Positions 9,680-18,271 of a stretch of DNA of 64,000 nucleotides are shown piece by piece. Below the pieces are notes generated by a model. The model worked only from the letters and a program-made list of their open reading frames with translations, searched no databases and was not told where the DNA came from. How positions within the stretch are numbered: the first letter of the stretch is position 1; each line of letters begins with the position of its first letter. The position numbers and the translations under genes are program-made. Source of the stretch: JAEUPI01 sp046348365 (GTDB lineage: Bacteria > Pseudomonadota > Gammaproteobacteria > Burkholderiales > Burkholderiaceae_C); assembly GCA_046348365.1 (NCBI GenBank), contig JAXMEL010000001.1, positions 1,116,001 to 1,180,000 of the forward strand. Direction: 5' to 3'.

Positions 9680-10651
9680 ATGAAGCGCCCCTTGCTGCTC
9701 GCCGCTGCCGCCCTGGCCACCAGCGCCGCCTGGGCCGACTACCCCGAGAAGCCGGTCACCATCGTCGTGCCCTTCGCCGCCGGCGGCCCCACCGACAAGG
9801 TGGCGCGCGACCTCGCCGAAGTGCTGCGCAAAGGCCTGAACAACCAAACCGTGATCATCGACAACGTGGGCGGCGCCGGCGGCACGCTGGGCGCGGCCAA
9901 GGTCGCCAAGGCTGCGCCCGACGGCTACACGCTGCTGCTGCATCACATCGGCATGTCCACCTCGCCGGCGCTGTACCGCAACATGCCCTACAAGACGCTC
10001 GACGACTTCGAATACGTCGGCATGGTCAACGAGGTGCCGATGACGCTGGTGGGCCGCAGCACGCTGCCGGCCAACAACTTCGCCGAGCTGCGCACCTGGA
10101 TCAACGCCAACAAGGGCAAGATCAATCTGGCCAACGCCGGCCTCGGCGCCGCCTCGCATCTGTGCGGCCTGCTGTTCCAGCAGAGTGTGGGCGTGGACAT
10201 GACCACCGTGCCCTACAAGGGCACGGCGCCGGCGATGACCGACCTGCTCGGCGGCCAGGTCGACCTGATGTGCGACCAGACCACCAACACCACGCAGCAG
10301 ATCGAGTCCGGCAAGATCAAGGCCTTCGCTGTTACCACCACCAAGCGCCTTAGCACGCCGGCGCTGGCTAAGCTGCCGACGCTCGACGAATCGGGCCTCA
10401 AGGGCTTCAACGTGACGATCTGGCATGGCCTGTACGCGCCCAAGGGCACACCGAAGGCAGCGCTCGACAAGGTCAACGCCGCGCTGCGCAATGCGCTGAA
10501 GGATGCCGACTTCATCAAGCGCCAGGAAGCACTGGGCGCGGTGGTGATCAGCGACGCGCGCGTCGGTGGCGCCGAGCACAAGGCCTTCGTCACCGCCGAG
10601 ATCGCCAAGTGGGGCCCGGTGATCAAGGCCGCCGGCCAATACGCTGATTGA
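9680..10651 (+). CDS. Bug-family (TctC-like) extracytoplasmic solute receptor
   Basis: A 323-residue receptor with a clear Sec signal peptide (residues 1-19, cut before DYPEKP). Family marks are VPFAAGGPTDKVARDLA, the IIDNVGGAGG segment and VPYKGTAPAMTDLLGGQVD. The ATG at 9680 follows a GAGGAGA ribosome site. It is 158 bp downstream of the FAD/Fe-S dehydrogenase in the same direction. Both Bug receptors flank the aminotransferase/dehydrogenase genes, so a role in delivering an organic acid to this pathway is a fair inference. No membrane permease genes are adjacent. A strong hairpin follows the stop. Confidence 0.9.
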   Translation: MKRPLLLAAAALATSAAWADYPEKPVTIVVPFAAGGPTDKVARDLAEVLRKGLNNQTVIIDNVGGAGGTLGAAKVAKAAPDGYTLLLHHIGMSTSPALYRNMPYKTLDDFEYVGMVNEVPMTLVGRSTLPANNFAELRTWINANKGKINLANAGLGAASHLCGLLFQQSVGVDMTTVPYKGTAPAMTDLLGGQVDLMCDQTTNTTQQIESGKIKAFAVTTTKRLSTPALAKLPTLDESGLKGFNVTIWHGLYAPKGTPKAALDKVNAALRNALKDADFIKRQEALGAVVISDARVGGAEHKAFVTAEIAKWGPVIKAAGQYAD

Positions 10652-10669
10652 AGGCTTCGCCACTATCAA

Positions 10670-10691
10670 CAGGGTGCCTGGCGGCACCCTG
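10670..10691 (+). terminator. Hairpin after the Bug receptor gene
   Basis: A perfect 9-bp stem, CAGGGTGCC paired with GGCACCCTG, with a TGGC loop, starting 19 bp after the receptor stop. There is no strong T run after it, so it may terminate weakly or act as an mRNA-stabilising 3' hairpin. Confidence 0.55.
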
Positions 10692-10754
10692 TCCGGTTGC
10701 CAGGCCGCTCGACAGCGGCCCGATTCACCTTCGGAACGTGCGAGCACGGAGCCG

Positions 10755-12548
10755 ATGAGCGATCACGAGCCGGCCCTGCGTGACGCGCTCGCGCGCGTGC
10801 GCCGCGGCGCGCTGTCGCGGCGCGGCTTCGTCGGCGCGGTGTCGGCGCTGGGCCTGCCCGCGCCGATGGCGCTGCAGCTGCTGGCGCATGCCGGCCTCGC
10901 GCAGGCGCAGCCCGACTTCGCCTACGCGCCCACGCGGCGCGGCGGCGGCGGCACGCTGAAGATCCTGTCGTGGCAGGGGCCGACGCTGCTCAACGGCCAC
11001 TTCTCCAACGGCAGCAAGGACCAGCTCGCCACGCGGCTGTTCTACGAGCCGCTCGCCACCTGGGACCGCGACGGATCCATGTACCCGGTGCTCGCCGCCG
11101 AGATCCCGAGCCTGGCCAACGGCGGCGTCGCGAAGGACGGGCTGTCGGTGACGTGGAAGTTGAAGCGCGGCGTGAGCTGGCACGACGGCGAGCCTTTCAC
11201 CGCCGACGACGTGGTGTTCTCCTGGGAGTTGCTGCGCAACCCCGCATCGGCGGCCTTCACGATCGGCACGTTCACGCCGATCAAGGAGGCGCGCAAGATC
11301 GACAGCCACACCGTGCGCCTGATCTTCGAGAAGCCCACGCCGGCGTGGTACGACGCCTTCGTGGGCGACCCGGTGCTGCCGAAGAAGCACTTCGCGGCCT
11401 ACATGGGAGCCAAGTCGCGCGAGGCGCCGGCCAATCTCAAGCCGGTGGGCACGGGCCCCTACAAACTGGTCGACTTCAAGCCCGGCGACTGGGTGCGCGC
11501 CGAGGCGAACACCGCCTACCACATGCCCAACCGGCCGCACTTCGATGCGGTCGAGATCAAGGGCGGCGGCGATTCGGTATCGGCCGCGCGCGCGGTGCTG
11601 CAGACCGGCGAGTACGACCTCGCCTGGCTGATTCAGGTGGAAGACGAGGTGCTGCAGCGGCTCGAGAAGGGCGGCCAGGGCCGCGTCGAAGCGGCGCCGG
11701 GCGGCGACGTCGAGTACCTGATGCTCAACCAGGCTAACCCCTGGGTCGAGATCGACGGCGAGCGCTCGCATGTGTCGACGCAGCATCCGCTGTTTCGCGA
11801 TCCGGCGGTGGCGACGGCGATCGCGCACCTGATGGATCGCGAGTCGATCCAGCGCTTCATCTACGGCCGCGGCGGCGTGGCCACCACCAACTTCCTCAAC
11901 AATCCGCCGCAGTACCAGTCGCCGCGCCGGGGCGAGGCCTTCGACGTGGCGCGCGCCAACGCGCTGCTCGACGCCGCAGGCTGGGCACGCGGCGCCGGCG
12001 GCATCCGCGCCAAGGGCGGCCAGCCGCTGAAGCTGCTGTTCCAGACCTCGACCAACGCCTCGCGGCAAAAGGTGCAGACGATCTTCAAGCAGGCCGCCGC
12101 ACAATGCGGCATCGATGTCGAGCTGAAGGCCACCTCGGCCACCGTGTTCTTCTCGGGTGACGCGGCCAACCCCGACACCAACGCACGCTTCCAGGCCGAC
12201 CTGCAGATGTACACCATCACCCGTGGCGGGCCCGACCCCGGCCGCTTCATGGAACTGTTCTGCTCGTGGCTGGTGGCCGGCAAGGCCAACAAGTACCTCG
12301 GCCGCAATATCACGCGTTGGCGCAACGACGAGTACGACAAGACCTTTCGCGCCGCCGAGACCGAGCTCGACCCGGTGAAGCGCGCGGCACTGCTGATCAA
12401 GCTCAACGACCTGGTGTGCAACGCACACGTGGTGGTGCCCATCGTCGCGCGGCCGAAGCTGGTGGCGATGGCCAACAAGCTGCGCGCGCCGATCAGCGGC
12501 TGGGCGGTCGAGAGCGGCCGCATCTTCGACTGGTACAAGACCGCCTGA
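10755..12548 (+). CDS. Oligopeptide/dipeptide ABC-type solute-binding protein (SBP_bac_5), Tat-exported
   Basis: A 597-residue periplasmic binding protein of the DppA/OppA family. The chosen ATG at 10755 gives an N-terminus with a twin-arginine signal (SRRGFVGAVSALGL) and an AQA processing site near residue 53. The mature part shows family motifs such as WHDGEPFTADDVVFSWELL, the GTGPYKL segment and a C-terminal RIFDWYK. An alternative start 27 codons upstream lacks the signal-peptide logic. No permease or ATPase genes follow; instead a 344-aa protein of unknown family starts 10 bp later. The ligand could be a peptide or other amphipathic solute. Orphan receptors of this kind may use a transporter encoded elsewhere. 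Confidence 0.88.
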   Translation: MSDHEPALRDALARVRRGALSRRGFVGAVSALGLPAPMALQLLAHAGLAQAQPDFAYAPTRRGGGGTLKILSWQGPTLLNGHFSNGSKDQLATRLFYEPLATWDRDGSMYPVLAAEIPSLANGGVAKDGLSVTWKLKRGVSWHDGEPFTADDVVFSWELLRNPASAAFTIGTFTPIKEARKIDSHTVRLIFEKPTPAWYDAFVGDPVLPKKHFAAYMGAKSREAPANLKPVGTGPYKLVDFKPGDWVRAEANTAYHMPNRPHFDAVEIKGGGDSVSAARAVLQTGEYDLAWLIQVEDEVLQRLEKGGQGRVEAAPGGDVEYLMLNQANPWVEIDGERSHVSTQHPLFRDPAVATAIAHLMDRESIQRFIYGRGGVATTNFLNNPPQYQSPRRGEAFDVARANALLDAAGWARGAGGIRAKGGQPLKLLFQTSTNASRQKVQTIFKQAAAQCGIDVELKATSATVFFSGDAANPDTNARFQADLQMYTITRGGPDPGRFMELFCSWLVAGKANKYLGRNITRWRNDEYDKTFRAAETELDPVKRAALLIKLNDLVCNAHVVVPIVARPKLVAMANKLRAPISGWAVESGRIFDWYKTA

Positions 12549-12558
12549 CGAGGTGCCG

Positions 12559-13593
12559 ATGTCGATCGTCCTGCCCTCCGCGCTCGTCCATCCCTTCGAT
12601 CTGCGCTACGTCGCCGACGACGTGCACGTCATCGCCTACTTCAGCGGTCATCCGCAATACGAGTGCGTCGAGGCGATGCTGTCGGTGCGCGACGATGGCA
12701 CGTTTGCCGTTCGAGCGATCCTGACGCAGCACGACCAGACCCAGATCGACCTCGTCAACGACGACACTCTGCTGGCAATGGCGGCGCACGACGTCCGGCG
12801 CACGACGGTGCGCTGCGAAATCGATGTGACGCTCGACGTCGCGGCGCGCCTGCCGTTCGCCGAGGTGCGCTTGCGCTCGCCTGCCGGCGAGCCGGTCGTG
12901 CTGCGTGTGGCCTGCGCATCGCCGCCTGACGTCGCCCGCGGCGGTCTGACCGACCCCGGCGATCATGCGCTCGACAGCAGCCTGCCGATCATGCTGCGCA
13001 TGGCGAGCGCGATGGCGGCACCGTCGTCGTCGGTGCACATCGCCGGCGTCGCGTATGCGATTCCCGAGAAGCTGCGCGCGGGCCCGCACTTCGTGGCCCA
13101 TGACGGTTACTTCACGCGAGGCTTTCACATGGCCGCGCTCCGCAACGCCAGGCGCACGCTGCGCGTCGTGCGCCAACCTGCCGTGCTGGCAGCAGGCGAG
13201 CGCTGGGAATACGAGTCACCGCAGGGCGATCGCGCGTACGAGATCGTGTCGCGCGACACCGATGGCCACCTCCAGATCATCTCGACAAGCGGGCCGCAAG
13301 AGTCCGTGCACGCCTTCGCGACAACTGACGGTACGCTCCGTCTGACCGAGGTCGTGCTGCATTCACCTCGTCACCGCGGCCAGGGCCTCGCGGTCCGCTT
13401 CGCAGCCGACGGTGCGTTCGCGATTCACATCGACGCACAGGCAGCGATCAGCGGTACCGCGCAGACGTCGGGCGTGAACGCGTTGATGCTGCATCCGGAT
13501 CGACCGGCCTGGGCTGCGAGGCGACCGCTGCACGTTCGCTGGCAGCACGCGGGCGCGGAACTCACGATTGAGTCCTCGCGCGCAGCCAGTTGA
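12559..13593 (+). CDS. Hypothetical protein of unknown family (344 aa)
   Basis: I do not recognise this family. The ATG at 12559 sits behind a GAGG site and only 10 bp after the binding-protein stop, so the two genes are very likely co-transcribed. The protein has no signal peptide or membrane segment. Its sequence alternates short hydrophobic and charged stretches (for example EIDVTLDVAARLPFAEVRL), which suggests an all-beta protein with two similar halves. It has an acidic first half and an IPEKLRAGPHFVAHDGY segment in the middle. Its codon use is similar to its neighbours. A metabolic role tied to the imported solute is possible but not shown. Confidence 0.7.
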   Translation: MSIVLPSALVHPFDLRYVADDVHVIAYFSGHPQYECVEAMLSVRDDGTFAVRAILTQHDQTQIDLVNDDTLLAMAAHDVRRTTVRCEIDVTLDVAARLPFAEVRLRSPAGEPVVLRVACASPPDVARGGLTDPGDHALDSSLPIMLRMASAMAAPSSSVHIAGVAYAIPEKLRAGPHFVAHDGYFTRGFHMAALRNARRTLRVVRQPAVLAAGERWEYESPQGDRAYEIVSRDTDGHLQIISTSGPQESVHAFATTDGTLRLTEVVLHSPRHRGQGLAVRFAADGAFAIHIDAQAAISGTAQTSGVNALMLHPDRPAWAARRPLHVRWQHAGAELTIESSRAAS

Positions 13594-13608
13594 CGCGCGC
13601 GGCGCCGC

Positions 13609-14049
13609 TCACGCGATCCGCAGCGGTATCGTCACCGGCCCGTCGTTGACGAGCTCCACCTGCATGTCGGCGCCGAACTCGCCGGCTTCGACCTGCGGAT
13701 GCCGCTCGCGCGCGAGGCGCAGCACCATCTCGTAGAGCGCGCGCCCTTGCGCCGACGGCGCGGCGGCCGAGAAGCTCGGCCGGTTGCCGCCTGCGGTGTC
13801 GGCCGCCAGCGTGAACTGGCTGACGATCAGCAGGCCGCCGGCCACATCCTGCACGCTGCGGTTCATCTTGCCGGCCGCGTCGCCGAAGATGCGCAGCTTC
13901 AGCAGCTTGTCGACCAGACGCTGCGGGTGAGCCTCGCCGTCGGCCGGTTCGGCGCAGACGAACACCAGCAGCCCGCGGCCGATGGCGCCGCGCACCGCGC
14001 CTTCGATGCTCACCTGCGCGCGCGTCACGCGCTGCACCAGTGCCAGCAC
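13609..14049 (-). CDS. dtd: D-aminoacyl-tRNA deacylase
   Basis: A 146-residue cytoplasmic proofreading enzyme that removes D-amino acids (and glycine) from mischarged tRNA. The Dtd signatures are present: SQFTLAAD near residue 77, NRPSFS shortly after, and the C-terminal NDGPVTIPL holding the cross-subunit Gly-cisPro motif. The start is a GTG at 14049. Its G is also the last base of the upstream cation-efflux stop codon (TAGTG), so translation is probably coupled. The length matches the family. Confidence 0.95.
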   Translation of the reverse strand: MLALVQRVTRAQVSIEGAVRGAIGRGLLVFVCAEPADGEAHPQRLVDKLLKLRIFGDAAGKMNRSVQDVAGGLLIVSQFTLAADTAGGNRPSFSAAAPSAQGRALYEMVLRLARERHPQVEAGEFGADMQVELVNDGPVTIPLRIA

Positions 14050-14939
14050 TATGCGAGGTCCTTCTCGTCGCCGAAGTGCGCTTCCACGTCCATCGGCAGC
14101 AGCTGGATCGTCGCGCGCAGGCCCGGCACGGCGCTCATCAGCGCCTGTTCCACCGAGGTGCGCACCGCGGCTGCGCGGCCCAGCGTCCAGTTCGAGGGCA
14201 TGTGCATGTGCAGGTCGACGAAGCGGCGCGCGCCGGCGCGGCGGCTGAACACATGGTCGAAGCGGATGGCCTGGTGGCGAAAGTCCTCCAGCGTGCGCTC
14301 GATCTGCTCGCGCACCTCGGGCTCGAGCGCGCGATCCATCAGCCCGTCGGCCGAGCGCCAGACGAGCATCACGCCCTCGCGCACGATGTTGCCGGCGACG
14401 ACGATGGCGATGGTCGGGTCCAGCCACAGCCAGCCGGTGAACTGCACCGCCACCAGCGCGGCGACCACGCCCACCGAGGTCCAGACGTCGGTGAACAGGT
14501 GCCGCGCATCGCCTTCCAGCGCCATCGAGCGGTGCTCGCGCGCCTTGCGCAGCATGGCCCAGGCCAATGCGCCGTTCATCGCCGAGCTGACGATCGACAG
14601 CGCCAGGCCCAGCCCCAAGGCTTCGAGCGGCTGCGGCGCGAAGAAACGCTGCACCGCGGCCCAGATGATCGCCAACGCCGCCACCAGGATCAGCACACCC
14701 TCGAAGCCGCTCGAGAAGTACTCGGCCTTGTGGTGGCCGTAGGGGTGGTCCTCGTCGGGCGGTTGCGCGGCCACCGTGACCATCATCAGCGCGAACACCG
14801 CGCCGGCCAGATTGACGAGCGACTCCAGCGCATCCGACAGCAGGCCCACCGAGCCGGTGAGCCACCAGGCACCGAACTTGAGCACGATGGTGGCCAGCGC
14901 CACGGCAACCGAGAGCTTGAGATACGACCCGATCTGCAT
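14049..14939 (-). CDS. Cation diffusion facilitator (CDF) family metal exporter
   Basis: A 296-residue inner-membrane protein. The N-terminal membrane segments carry the GSVGLLSDALESLVN metal-site region, followed by HPYGHHKAEYFSSGFEG, a hallmark of CDF proteins, and the HLFTDVWTSVG second site in a later helix. The C-terminal part (from about residue 205) is the cytoplasmic ferredoxin-like domain with HMHMP. These proteins export Zn, Fe, Co or similar divalent ions by proton exchange; the metal cannot be assigned here. The ATG at 14939 begins directly with the first membrane helix. It is divergent from the molybdenum hydroxylase genes and overlaps dtd by one base. Confidence 0.92.
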   Translation of the reverse strand: MQIGSYLKLSVAVALATIVLKFGAWWLTGSVGLLSDALESLVNLAGAVFALMMVTVAAQPPDEDHPYGHHKAEYFSSGFEGVLILVAALAIIWAAVQRFFAPQPLEALGLGLALSIVSSAMNGALAWAMLRKAREHRSMALEGDARHLFTDVWTSVGVVAALVAVQFTGWLWLDPTIAIVVAGNIVREGVMLVWRSADGLMDRALEPEVREQIERTLEDFRHQAIRFDHVFSRRAGARRFVDLHMHMPSNWTLGRAAAVRTSVEQALMSAVPGLRATIQLLPMDVEAHFGDEKDLA

Positions 14940-15054
14940 GCCGGCATTGTGACGGCGGGCCCGCGCCCGCTCGGTCTTCGGACAACCCCGCGGCACGCTC
15001 CGGTATTGCGCCGGCTCACAATGCGCGCGCCCCCGATCGAACGAGGAGAACCCC

Positions 15055-15504
15055 GTGCCCCGTCTGAACGTCAACGGCAAGGATCGCGACGTCGATGTCG
15101 AACCCGACACCCCGCTGCTGTGGGTGCTGCGCGAGCAGCTCGGCCTGACCGGCACCAAGTACGGCTGCGGCGTGGCGCAGTGCGGCGCCTGCACCGTGCA
15201 CATCGACGGCGAGCCGGTGCGCAGCTGCGTGCGGCCGCTCTCCTCGGTGAGCGCGAGCCAGAAGATCACCACCATCGAGGGCCTGGCGCCCAACGCCACG
15301 CATGCGCTGCAGAAGGCCTGGGTCGAGCTCGACGTGCCGCAGTGCGGCTTCTGCCAGAGCGGCATGCTGATGACCGCCGCCGCGCTGCTGAAAGCGAAGC
15401 CGCAGCCCACCGACGCCGACATCGACGAGGCGATGACCAACATCTGCCGCTGCGGCACCTACAACCGCGTTCGCGCGGCGATCAAGCTGGCCGCCAGGAA
15501 GTGA
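15055..15504 (+). CDS. Molybdenum hydroxylase small subunit, 2x[2Fe-2S] (IorA-like)
   Basis: A 149-residue iron-sulfur subunit. The plant-type [2Fe-2S] site is in YGCGVAQCGACTVH (near residue 41-54) with a further Cys in RSCVR. The second cluster uses CGFCQSGM and ICRCGTY. It would pass electrons from the molybdenum centre of the next gene product. The GTG at 15055 follows GAGGAGA at good spacing and begins the conserved MPRLNVNGK start. The gene opens a run of six genes ending in soxA. A palindromic element lies between it and the large subunit. Confidence 0.93.
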   Translation: MPRLNVNGKDRDVDVEPDTPLLWVLREQLGLTGTKYGCGVAQCGACTVHIDGEPVRSCVRPLSSVSASQKITTIEGLAPNATHALQKAWVELDVPQCGFCQSGMLMTAAALLKAKPQPTDADIDEAMTNICRCGTYNRVRAAIKLAARK

Positions 15505-15570
15505 CCCCCCCGAAGCGCCTTCGGCGCCTCCCCCCAAGGGGGCGCCGCCAGCGGCCCGGCAAAGCCGGTT
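15505..15570 (+). repeat. Dispersed palindromic intergenic element, copy 2
   Basis: Begins at the base after the iorA-like stop codon. It contains GCGCCTTCGGCGC, a CCCCCC/GGGGG pair and the hairpin CCGGCAAAGCCGG (15556-15568). It matches, part for part, the element at 4114-4172 read on the other strand. Its place inside an operon means it could adjust expression of the genes after it. Confidence 0.7.
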
Positions 15571-15632
15571 CCGCGGCGGCCGCTTGGTTGGCACTGTTTC
15601 ATGCGCAGGGACACACAACACCGGAGACCGTC

Positions 15633-17816
15633 ATGAGTACGCCTGCCACGCTGTCGCGCCGCCGCTTCCTCGGCGCCGCCGCCTCCACCACCGGCGCACT
15701 GGTCGTCGGCTTTCACATCCCCGACTCGCCGCTGGTGTCGCGGGCCGCGGCGCAGTCGGCACCCGAGGAGGTCAACGCCTGGGTCGTGATCAAGCCCGAC
15801 GACACCGTGGTCATCCGCATCGCCCGCAGCGAGATGGGCCAGGGCACGCTCACCGGCCTGGCGCAGCTCGTCGCCGAGGAGCTGGAATGCGACTGGGCCA
15901 GGGTGACCACCGAGTACCCCACGCCGGGGCAGAACCTGGCGCGCAACCGCGTGTGGCAGAGCTTCTCCACCGGCGGCAGCCGCGGCGTGCGCGAGTCGCA
16001 CGACTACGTGCGCAAGGGCGGTGCCGCGGCACGCATGATGCTCGTGCAGGCCGCGGCCAACGGCTGGGGCGTGCCGGCCGCAGAGTGCACGGTGAGCCAG
16101 GGCGTGATCACGCATGCCAAGAGCGGGCGCAGCACGCGCTACGGCCAGGTGGCCGCGGCAGCGTCGAAGCTCACGCCGCCGGCCGAGGTGACGCTGAAGG
16201 ATCCGAAGAGCTGGAAGGTCGCCGGCAAGCCCGTGAAGCGGCTCGACACCGCGCGCAAGGTCGACGGCTCGCAGATCTACGGCATGGACCTCACGCTGCC
16301 GGGCCTGCTCAACGCGGCGATCCGCGACTGCCCGGTCTTCGGCGGCAAGGTGAGGAGCTTCGACGCCGCGGCCATCGCGAAACGGCCCGGCGTGAAGAAG
16401 GTGGTGCCGGTCGGCGACAGCGCGGTGGCGGTGGTGGCCGACACCTGGTGGCGCGCCAAGACCGCGCTCGACGCGTTGCCCATCGAGTGGGACGAAGGCC
16501 CCAACGCCGGCGTCTCGAGCGCCAGCGTCGCCGCGACGCTCGAGGCCGGGCTCACGGCCAATGATGCAGCGGTCGGCACCAAGGTCGGCGACGCCAAGGC
16601 CGCGCTCGCCAGCGCGGCGCGCACCATCGAGGCGGTGTATGCGTACCCGCACCAGAACCATGCCTGCATGGAGGTGATGAACGCCACCGCGCGCTGGACG
16701 CCCGAGCGCTGCGAGGTGTGGTGTCCGACGCAAAACGGCGAGGCCGCATTCGCCGCGACGGTCGAGGCCTCGGGCCTGCCGAGCGCGAAGTGCGACGTCT
16801 ACAAGATCCACCTCGGCGGCGGCTTCGGCCGGCGCGGCATGACCGACTACGTGCGCCAGGCGGTCGAGATCGCCAGGCAGATGCCGGGCACGCCGGTGAA
16901 GCTGATCTGGTCGCGCGAGGAAGACATGCTGCACGGCCGCTACCACCCCGTCACGCAGTGCCGGCTGGTGGCCGGGCTCGACAAGGACGACAACCTGCAG
17001 GCGCTGCACATGCGCCTGTCGGGCCAGTCGATCCTGGCCTCGGTGGCGCCGCAGAACGTGCGCGACGGGCTCGACCCGGTGGCGTTCCAGGGCCTCGCCG
17101 CGGGCGGCGCCGAGGCGGCGATCGGCTACACCATCCCTAACCTGCTGATCGATCATGCCATGCGCAACCCGCCGGTGCCGGCGGGGTTCTGGCGCGGCGT
17201 GAACCTGAACCACAACGCGATCTACCTCGAGTGCTTCATCGACGAGATCGCCGCGGCGACGAAACGCGATCCGCTCGCGCTGCGCCGCCAGCTGATGGCG
17301 AATCACCCGAAGCACCTGGCGGTGCTCGAGGAGGTGGCCGCCAAGGTCGGCTGGGGCACGCCGCCGCCCAAGGGCGTGTTCCGCGGCCTGGCGCAGACCA
17401 TGGGCTTCGGCAGCTACGTGGCGGCCTGCGCCGAGGTGTCGGTGAGCGACGCCGGTGCGCTGAAGATCCACCGCATCGTCGCCGCCACCGACTGCGGCCA
17501 CGCGGTGAACCCGCAGCAGATCGAGGCGCAGGTCGAAGGCTCGTTCGTCTACGGCCTGTCGGCGATGCTGTACCAGGAATGCACCGTCAAGGGCGGCCGC
17601 ATGGAGCAGACCAACTTCGACAACTACCCCGTGCTGCTGATGAAGGACATGCCCAAGGTCGAGACCAGCATCAAGCCCTCGGGCGGCTTCTGGGGCGGCG
17701 TGGGCGAGCCGACGATCGCGGTGGCCGCGCCTGCGGTGCTCAACGCGATCTTCGCCGCCACGGGCAAGCGCATTCGCAAGCTACCGCTCAAGCACCACAA
17801 CCTCGCGAAGGCGTGA
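15633..17816 (+). CDS. Molybdenum hydroxylase large subunit, Mo-cofactor binding (IorB-like), Tat-exported
   Basis: A 727-residue molybdenum-binding subunit of the isoquinoline 1-oxidoreductase type. The N-terminus has a twin-arginine signal (SRRRFLGAAAS), so the enzyme is probably periplasmic. The conserved GGGFGRRG segment (near residue 398-405) and GVGEPTIAVAAPAVLNAIFAATG near the C-terminus belong to the molybdopterin cytosine dinucleotide site. The family hydroxylates N-heterocycles or oxidises aldehydes with water as the oxygen source. No FAD subunit is present, as in other IorAB enzymes, so electrons must leave through the Fe-S subunit to a cytochrome or similar acceptor. Its stop overlaps the soxX start (TGATG). 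Confidence 0.92.
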   Translation: MSTPATLSRRRFLGAAASTTGALVVGFHIPDSPLVSRAAAQSAPEEVNAWVVIKPDDTVVIRIARSEMGQGTLTGLAQLVAEELECDWARVTTEYPTPGQNLARNRVWQSFSTGGSRGVRESHDYVRKGGAAARMMLVQAAANGWGVPAAECTVSQGVITHAKSGRSTRYGQVAAAASKLTPPAEVTLKDPKSWKVAGKPVKRLDTARKVDGSQIYGMDLTLPGLLNAAIRDCPVFGGKVRSFDAAAIAKRPGVKKVVPVGDSAVAVVADTWWRAKTALDALPIEWDEGPNAGVSSASVAATLEAGLTANDAAVGTKVGDAKAALASAARTIEAVYAYPHQNHACMEVMNATARWTPERCEVWCPTQNGEAAFAATVEASGLPSAKCDVYKIHLGGGFGRRGMTDYVRQAVEIARQMPGTPVKLIWSREEDMLHGRYHPVTQCRLVAGLDKDDNLQALHMRLSGQSILASVAPQNVRDGLDPVAFQGLAAGGAEAAIGYTIPNLLIDHAMRNPPVPAGFWRGVNLNHNAIYLECFIDEIAAATKRDPLALRRQLMANHPKHLAVLEEVAAKVGWGTPPPKGVFRGLAQTMGFGSYVAACAEVSVSDAGALKIHRIVAATDCGHAVNPQQIEAQVEGSFVYGLSAMLYQECTVKGGRMEQTNFDNYPVLLMKDMPKVETSIKPSGGFWGGVGEPTIAVAAPAVLNAIFAATGKRIRKLPLKHHNLAKA

Positions 17817-18271
17817 TGCGCGCACGCGGACTGTTCTCCGCGCTCACGCTGGCCGCGGGCGGCTGCGCGTCGATGCCCGTGCCCGACCCGGCCGCCGCCG
17901 AGGTCGCCGCCGACGGCATCGCCACGCCGCTCACCGCGCTGCCCGGCCGGCCCGACGAAGGCCGCCGCATCGTGGCCGATCGCCAGCTGGGCCTGTGCCT
18001 GCTGTGCCACAGCGGGCCGTTCCCCGAAGTGCCGTTCCAGGGCGACATCGCCACCGACCTCGCCGGCGCCGGCTCGCGCTGGAACACCGCGCAATTACGG
18101 CTGCGCCTGATCGATCCGGCGCGGCTGAACCCGAACTCGCTGATGCCGGCCTACGGCAGGAGCGAGGGCTTCGCGCGCACGGGCGAAGCCTGGCGCGGCA
18201 GGCCGGTGCTGCAGCGGCAGCAGATCGAAGACGTGGTGGCCTTCCTCGCCACGCTGCGCACGCCGCCATGA
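17816..18271 (+). CDS. soxX: Sulfur-oxidation cytochrome c, SoxX-like
   Basis: A 151-residue monoheme c-type cytochrome. The heme motif is CLLCH at residues 61-65 and a likely Met ligand lies in NSLMPAYG. The N-terminus is a signal peptide with a Cys at residue 17 that may be lipidated. SoxX normally pairs with SoxA to form the complex that joins thiosulfate to the SoxY carrier in the periplasm, releasing electrons. Here its ATG overlaps the stop of the molybdenum subunit (TGATG), and soxY starts on its own stop. SoxX could also serve as electron acceptor for the molybdenum enzyme; this is inference. Confidence 0.88.
   Translation: MRARGLFSALTLAAGGCASMPVPDPAAAEVAADGIATPLTALPGRPDEGRRIVADRQLGLCLLCHSGPFPEVPFQGDIATDLAGAGSRWNTAQLRLRLIDPARLNPNSLMPAYGRSEGFARTGEAWRGRPVLQRQQIEDVVAFLATLRTPP

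Noticed and set aside
14040..15632. Long open frame reading into the large Mo subunit (iorB-like) from far upstream.
   Set aside because: It runs antisense to the CDF gene and through the iorA-like gene in another frame. GC-rich DNA rarely has stops, and the Tat signal and ATG at 15633 fix the real start.
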